From Acidobacteriaceae bacterium (lineage in GTDB: Bacteria; Acidobacteriota; Terriglobia; Terriglobales; Acidobacteriaceae), in contig DAHXOQ010000018.1 of the NCBI GenBank assembly GCA_027364815.1, forward strand, positions 1 to 21,575: a stretch of DNA of 21,575 nt. Reading direction: 5' to 3'. Under the pieces are notes generated by a model. It searched no databases. It worked only from the letters and a program-made list of their open reading frames with translations, and was not told where the DNA came from. The position numbers and the translations under genes were made by a program. Position 1 is the first letter of the stretch. Each line of letters opens with the position of its first letter. Shown in pieces: positions 17,314 to 21,575 of the stretch.

Positions 17314-18582
17314 GTGTTCAAAAGTCCTCATTGGGTTCTTGTCATAGTTGCTGTTTTCTCCGCCGCCCTCCCGGCGCAAGAGATCACAGGCAACTGGCAG
17401 GGGGCGTTGCAAAATTCCTCCGGCCTGCGGGTCGTTCTTCAAATATCAAAAGCTGATTGCAATGCTCTCAACGGCACCTTGTACACGCTTGGCGATGATC
17501 CCCATCCTATGGCTCTGACTACCATCACATTTCTTAACAGATCTCTTCACTTCTCCATCGAATCACTCGGCGTCAAATACGAAGGCCAAATCAGCGGCGA
17601 CGGGAGTTACATCCACGGCACTTTTACGCGCGGTGAGCCAGCCGCACTCGACTTCAACCGGCCTACTCCCGACAACACGTGGACGCTTGATCCCACACCG
17701 CACAACATCCAGTTTGTTGAAGTTGAGAAAGGTGTGAAACTTGAAGTTGTTGATTGGGGAGGCACAGGCCGCCCGCTCATCCTTCTTGCCGGCCTCGGCA
17801 ACACCGCGCATATCTTTGATCCATTCGCGCTCAAGCTCACACACTCGTATCACGTCTACGGCGTAACCCGACGCGGCTTTGGCGCATCCAGCGCTCCGGT
17901 GCCATGGAACCGCAATTACACAGTCCAGCGGCTTGGTGATGATGTGCTCGCTGTCATCGACGCATTGAAGCTTGATCGCCCCACTCTTGCTGGTCACTCG
18001 ATTGCGGGTCAAGAGTTAAGTTACATAGGAAGCTATCATCCGGAGATGGCCGCCGGTCTCATTTATCTCGAAGCTGCTTATGGTTACGCCTTTTATGATC
18101 CAATTCACGGCGAGTTTCCAAATGACGTCTTTCATTTGGAAAGAAATTTTCTATGGCTCGCCTCGGCGCAAGGAGCTGCGGAACAGAAAGCCGTCGAACT
18201 CAAACTCCTCAACGAGGATCTGCCCCGCATCCAGCGCGACATCGAGAGAGAGCTGAAGTATTCACAAAAGCTGGAAGCACTACCTCCCGCATCGCCAATG
18301 CCCGATCTCACGCAAGCTCCTGAAATTTCCCGGGCTATTTCGGAGGGTTTGCAGAATTTTTCAGTCATCCATTGCCCCCTTCTTGTGCTTTTCGCCAAAC
18401 CCGGCAATTCTGAATCTGACGCGCACGACAGAGAGGAGATCGCAGAGCAAGCCGGGGCCGTGCAAGCAGCCAATCCCTCTGCCCGCATCAAGCTTCCGGC
18501 TAATGGCCGGCTCGATATTTTCCGAAGCAATGAAGCCGAAGTGCTGAGCGAAATCGACGCCTTCATACTCAATCTGCATTAG
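17314..18582 (+). CDS. Secreted alpha/beta hydrolase, possibly inactive
   Basis: A 422-residue exported protein. The GTG at 17314 is chosen because GGAGG lies 5 nt upstream and a signal peptide follows directly (VFKSPHWVLVIVAVFSAALP, cleavage near AQE). Residues about 24-125 form a beta-rich domain (ITGNWQGAL, YEGQISGDGSYIHGTFTRG) often found ahead of secreted hydrolases. Residues about 140-420 are an alpha/beta-hydrolase fold: LILLAGLGNTAHIFDPFA, YGVTRRGFGASS, and the nucleophile elbow AGHSIAG with S229. Near the C-terminus, where the family has a His before I-F, this protein reads ANGRLDIFRSNEAEV (396-410), with R399-L400 in place of His. The catalytic triad may be broken, or another His may serve. 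It lies 137 nt after the helical-repeat gene and probably has its own promoter. Confidence 0.85.
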   Translation: MFKSPHWVLVIVAVFSAALPAQEITGNWQGALQNSSGLRVVLQISKADCNALNGTLYTLGDDPHPMALTTITFLNRSLHFSIESLGVKYEGQISGDGSYIHGTFTRGEPAALDFNRPTPDNTWTLDPTPHNIQFVEVEKGVKLEVVDWGGTGRPLILLAGLGNTAHIFDPFALKLTHSYHVYGVTRRGFGASSAPVPWNRNYTVQRLGDDVLAVIDALKLDRPTLAGHSIAGQELSYIGSYHPEMAAGLIYLEAAYGYAFYDPIHGEFPNDVFHLERNFLWLASAQGAAEQKAVELKLLNEDLPRIQRDIERELKYSQKLEALPPASPMPDLTQAPEISRAISEGLQNFSVIHCPLLVLFAKPGNSESDAHDREEIAEQAGAVQAANPSARIKLPANGRLDIFRSNEAEVLSEIDAFILNLH

Positions 18583-18645
18583 CTGTTCTAGAATTTTCGT
18601 GCCGAGTGCCAGACCTTCTTATCCATTGGGTTGACGTGTCACGAT

Positions 18646-19569
18646 TCAATCATTGCCTGATTGCAAAGCATCGTGTGCGCGCTGCACATAGTCATCCATG
18701 GCTTCACGATTGACCACCCCATCGAGGACGGCCTGTGAAGCGCCCTGCCAGGAAGCGAGCCAACTGCACATGTTATCCAGATTGCTCCGAATGGCAGCGA
18801 GTGTATCGACGAGTTGATCACGCTGGGCAATGGTGAGATGCAGAGTCGTACCGCTCATGATGGGAGGGGAGCCGGCAGCCATGGTGAACCGGGTTAACGC
18901 TTCATCATTAGTTTTGTTGTTGGCGATGGAAAATTCTTCACCTTCATAGTCAACCCGGTCGTAGACCTCGGCAAGATTTTCAGGCAGGCGGGCGACTTTG
19001 CCGCTGGCCTTGGCCACGGACCATACGGCGCGCGATGGAGTCACTACACCGGGAAGGTGATCCAACTTTGGAAAGACGACAGTGATATGGCCGTTGATCA
19101 CCGGAGCGGCATTCAAGGTCTTAACGGCAGCAATATCCCAATCTCTTGCTGATTTCAAGCTGGCTATGTCTACTGCGATGAGCTTGAGATTATTGCGGCA
19201 TTCGGCATGAAAGTCTTCAATGAGCACATGCCGCTCGTGGACGTGATGAAGGGCTTCAACGGATTGCTCCAGGCCGATGGCGATGAGCAGACCGACGCTG
19301 ATGGTGGCAATGTGAATGAAGAAGTCTTTCCATTTGTGGGAGGTATAAGGCATAAGAATATCCAGCACAGGAGTCTCCTTGTCTGGGTTGATGTTAGTTT
19401 TTATAGGTTCTGGAGGGGTGTCGGGGGTTTGAGCTGAAGATTGAGCCGGAGTTTGATCTGAAGTTGGATCTGGATGCGCCTCGGCAGGAACAAGTGGCGA
19501 TTCTTCCGTGAGTGCCGCGGCCTCGTCTGGCAGTGGACAATCAGCATCAGGTTCAGGAAAGTCTTGCAT
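18646..19569 (-). CDS. Single-span membrane protein with Pro-rich N-terminus, unknown
   Basis: 307 residues. Residues 1-70 are acidic and rich in Pro, Thr and Ser, with no fold expected. Residues about 84-101 (FIHIATISVGLLIAIGLE) are a single membrane helix preceded by HKWKDF. The remaining 200 residues are a helical domain without Cys pairs or catalytic motifs I can name. The pattern of HxWKDFxxHxxTIxxGLLIAIGLEQ followed by His/Glu-rich helix is shared by uncharacterised proteins in Acidobacteriota and Proteobacteria (from memory). The ATG at 19569 has only a weak ribosome binding site, whereas an in-frame GTG at residue 68 (19368) has AAGGAG 6 nt upstream; that start would give a 240-residue form without the Pro-rich tail. 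It is convergent with the hydrolase gene and divergent from rpe. Confidence 0.75.
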   Translation of the reverse strand: MQDFPEPDADCPLPDEAAALTEESPLVPAEAHPDPTSDQTPAQSSAQTPDTPPEPIKTNINPDKETPVLDILMPYTSHKWKDFFIHIATISVGLLIAIGLEQSVEALHHVHERHVLIEDFHAECRNNLKLIAVDIASLKSARDWDIAAVKTLNAAPVINGHITVVFPKLDHLPGVVTPSRAVWSVAKASGKVARLPENLAEVYDRVDYEGEEFSIANNKTNDEALTRFTMAAGSPPIMSGTTLHLTIAQRDQLVDTLAAIRSNLDNMCSWLASWQGASQAVLDGVVNREAMDDYVQRAHDALQSGND

Positions 19570-19739
19570 AAAACTTCAGGAGAACTATATCAGTGCGCGC
19601 TGGTGGGAGGCCAAAAAACGGTAGCGTTCTGGTGGCAATGAATACGCATCGGCTCCACGCAATGAGATAAACTGGCAGTGCATAAGAGCCAGGCAAGAAG
19701 GAGCGCGTCAATAGTCAAGGCGTGCATCAAGGAGCGCTC

Positions 19740-20423
19740 ATGGTCGAACTGCTTCCCTCAATTCTCTCTGCTGACTTTGCCCGACTGGGCGAGCAGGTGG
19801 CCGCGGCTGAGCGCGGTGGCGCAACCGTCATCCACGTCGACGTGATGGATGGCCACTTTGTTCCGAATATCACCATTGGCCCGATGGTGGTCAAGAGCCT
19901 GCGCCGGGTGACCAAGCTGCCGCTCGATTGCCATTTGATGATTGAGAATCCCGACGAATTTATACCCGCCTTCGCCGATGCGGGCGCGGATTGGGTGAGC
20001 GTTCACTGGGAGGCCTGCCGTCATTTGCACCGCAGCCTTGAGTTGATAGCACAGAATGGCATGAAGCCTGGGGTGGTCATCAACCCGGCGACTCCGGTTG
20101 ATTTTCTGCTGGATATTCTGCCCATGGTCCACCATGTGCTGGTTATGAGCGTGAATCCGGGCTTTGGAGGGCAGAAATTCATCCCTTTTTCCCTTGAAAA
20201 GATCAGGAAGCTGGTTAATTTGCGCCAGGAGCTGGGGTTGCAATTTAGAATTGAAGTGGACGGTGGAGTGGCTCACGAGACCATAGTCCAAATCGTCCAA
20301 GCAGGTGCGGAGCTGCTGGTTGCCGGAAATGCCGTTTTTGGAAAAGGCGACCCGGAGCAGAATGCCAGGGAGCTGCTGGCGATGGCACACTCGGCTGAGC
20401 CTGTTCAGATTGCCCCACAGTAG
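19740..20423 (+). CDS. rpe: Ribulose-phosphate 3-epimerase
   Basis: Interconverts ribulose 5-phosphate and xylulose 5-phosphate in the pentose phosphate pathway; cytosolic TIM barrel. The 227-residue product has the usual length and signature: LLPSILSADFARLGEQ at the start, HVDVMDGHFVPNITIGP with metal ligands H32 and D34, DCHLMIENP with H65, VMSVNPGFGGQKFIP (phosphate binding and flexible loop), and EVDGGV with D174. ATG at 19740 is chosen because AAGGAG ends 6 nt upstream; an in-frame GTG at 19722 would lack such a site. A second AAGGAGCGC lies 30 nt further upstream and leads to no start of note. The bamD-like gene begins 95 nt downstream on the same strand. Confidence 0.97.
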   Translation: MVELLPSILSADFARLGEQVAAAERGGATVIHVDVMDGHFVPNITIGPMVVKSLRRVTKLPLDCHLMIENPDEFIPAFADAGADWVSVHWEACRHLHRSLELIAQNGMKPGVVINPATPVDFLLDILPMVHHVLVMSVNPGFGGQKFIPFSLEKIRKLVNLRQELGLQFRIEVDGGVAHETIVQIVQAGAELLVAGNAVFGKGDPEQNARELLAMAHSAEPVQIAPQ

Positions 20424-20518
20424 TGGGTTGTTCGGTTTTAGTTGTTTTAGAAGAGAATTGTCTGTAATTTTTGGTTGAACCTGGCATGGATTGCGCGGGT
20501 TCAGCCACATGAGGGTCT

Positions 20519-21575
20519 ATGAATCGTTTGTCGTTGAAGTTTGTTGCTTTGGCCATTGCGGGAGTCCTCTCACTGGGTGCAGTTGCCCAGACTACGATCA
20601 CTCCCCCTAAAACAACCAGGACCCGGGAGCCAAAGAAAAAGAAGAACCAGGATTTGAGCGCCAATCCCCTGGCCGGCAACAACTCCAAGCAGCCGGATAA
20701 GGAGCTCTACGACAAGGCGATGATCGCCATGAAGAAGGGCCGCTTTGACGTGGCTCGTCTTGATCTGCAGACGCTTCTAAATACCTATCCCACCTCTGAG
20801 TACCAGATGCGCGCAAAGCTGGCGGTCGGCGACAGTTGGTTCAAGGAGGGCGGTACTGCGGCCATGGCCCAGGCCGAGGCCGAGTACAAAGATTTTGAAA
20901 CCTTCTTCCCCACTGCGCCTGAAGCAGCCGAAGCGCAGATGAAGGTTGCCGATATTTATTTTGGCCAAATGGAGAAGCCTGACCGCGACTATACGAACGT
21001 TCTTGAGGCCGAAAAGCAATACAGGAACATGATCAATATGTACCCGGACTCGGGCCTGGTTCCACGCGCCAAGCAGAAGCTGCGCGAGGTACAGGAAGTC
21101 ATGGCAGAGCGCGAGGCTGAAATTGGCTTCTTTTACGCTTCCCGCATGAACTGGGCCGGATCACTTGCCCGCCTGAAGACTGTTGCTGATACCTACCCGC
21201 TCTACTCAAAGAGCGATCAGGTCTGGCTGACGATTGGCGATGCTTATGAAGGCGAAGCACGCTCAGTGCAGAACGCGCCAAATCTTCCCGGAGCCATTCG
21301 TGAGCGGCTGCGCGCCGTCTATCAGGATCGCGCGGCTGAGGCTTACTCAAGGATCATCACCCGTTACCCGATGGCAGCTCACGTTGAGGAGGCCCGTGAC
21401 CGGTTGATCCAGATGAACCGTCCGATTCCTGAGCCAACGGAAGCCGCCGTCAAGCAGAACGAGGCCGAAGAGCAGAGCCGCCAGGCAGTGCGCTTTACTG
21501 ATAAGACCTGGGGATTCATCAAGCACGGTCCAATGACGGTTGAAGCCGCGCACGTTGGCGAGCCCACCATGGAAG
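20519..21575 (+). CDS. bamD: Outer-membrane assembly factor BamD-like TPR protein, partial
   Basis: The first 352 codons; the frame is open to the right edge. BamD is the periplasmic TPR subunit of the BAM complex, which inserts beta-barrel proteins in the outer membrane. A signal peptide (MNRLSLKFVALAIAGVLSLG) is followed by AVAQTT, then a basic linker (REPKKKKNQ). TPR units run from about residue 61: LYDKAMIAMKKGRFDVARLD, LLNTYPTSEYQMRAKLAVGD, YKDFETFFPTAPEAAEAQMK, YRNMINMYPDSGLVPRAKQK, ending near RIITRYPMAAHVEEARDRL. This layout is typical of BamD (YfiO). GAGGG precedes the ATG. Unlike E. coli BamD there is no lipobox Cys in the signal region, so the protein may be soluble or held by protein contacts. 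Residues beyond about 300 form an extra C-terminal tail that continues off the window. Confidence 0.88.
   Translation, partial: MNRLSLKFVALAIAGVLSLGAVAQTTITPPKTTRTREPKKKKNQDLSANPLAGNNSKQPDKELYDKAMIAMKKGRFDVARLDLQTLLNTYPTSEYQMRAKLAVGDSWFKEGGTAAMAQAEAEYKDFETFFPTAPEAAEAQMKVADIYFGQMEKPDRDYTNVLEAEKQYRNMINMYPDSGLVPRAKQKLREVQEVMAEREAEIGFFYASRMNWAGSLARLKTVADTYPLYSKSDQVWLTIGDAYEGEARSVQNAPNLPGAIRERLRAVYQDRAAEAYSRIITRYPMAAHVEEARDRLIQMNRPIPEPTEAAVKQNEAEEQSRQAVRFTDKTWGFIKHGPMTVEAAHVGEPTME

Noticed and set aside
19758..20510. 250-codon minus-strand open frame
   Set aside because: Antisense to rpe, which has all its metal ligands and a good ribosome binding site.

Overview
The window reads as part of a chromosome from a member of the Acidobacteriota, probably the Terriglobia/Acidobacteriaceae group. 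This is inferred from gene-family memory and moderate GC content, not from a marker-gene search. It is mostly ordinary core and housekeeping sequence with a few accessory or poorly characterised genes. I see no insertion sequence, prophage, CRISPR array, tRNA or rRNA.

Positions 1-5792 are a minus-strand gene series. In order of transcription it holds dacB (PBP4-type D-Ala-D-Ala carboxypeptidase), a cytochrome c lipoprotein, a small four-helix membrane protein, a secreted S9 prolyl-oligopeptidase-type peptidase, lipA (lipoyl synthase) and the start of a multi-pass membrane protein that runs off the left edge. Positions 5836-6412 hold the RNase P RNA gene (rnpB, minus strand) and its terminator hairpin.

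Divergent from rnpB is a DltE-like short-chain dehydrogenase (6549-7313, plus), which ends at a bidirectional terminator. A minus-strand cluster meets it: a YfiT/DinB-fold gene (10369), a PD-(D/E)XK nuclease-like gene only 3 nt downstream, and a COG4947-type esterase. A 36-residue secreted peptide ending in ten consecutive histidines lies on the minus strand just upstream of tldD.

Positions 10770-18582 are mostly plus strand. They hold tldD (metalloprotease subunit), an uncharacterised seven-helix membrane protein, tldE/pmbA (partner subunit), a truncated UvrC-like protein with a degenerate GIY-YIG domain, a helical-repeat protein and a secreted alpha/beta hydrolase that seems to lack its catalytic His. 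The tldD-tldE gap also holds a minus-strand 54-codon gene with a strong ribosome binding site.

The right end has a minus-strand single-span membrane protein with a Pro-rich N-terminus, then rpe (ribulose-phosphate 3-epimerase) and the first 352 codons of a bamD-like TPR gene on the plus strand.

The best candidates for something undescribed are: (a) the tldD/tldE locus, split by other genes and flanked by two very short ORFs that could be substrates or accessory peptides; (b) the UvrC-like protein with a degraded nuclease site, paired with a helical-repeat protein; and (c) the DinB-fold/PD-(D/E)XK gene pair. All three are inferences.
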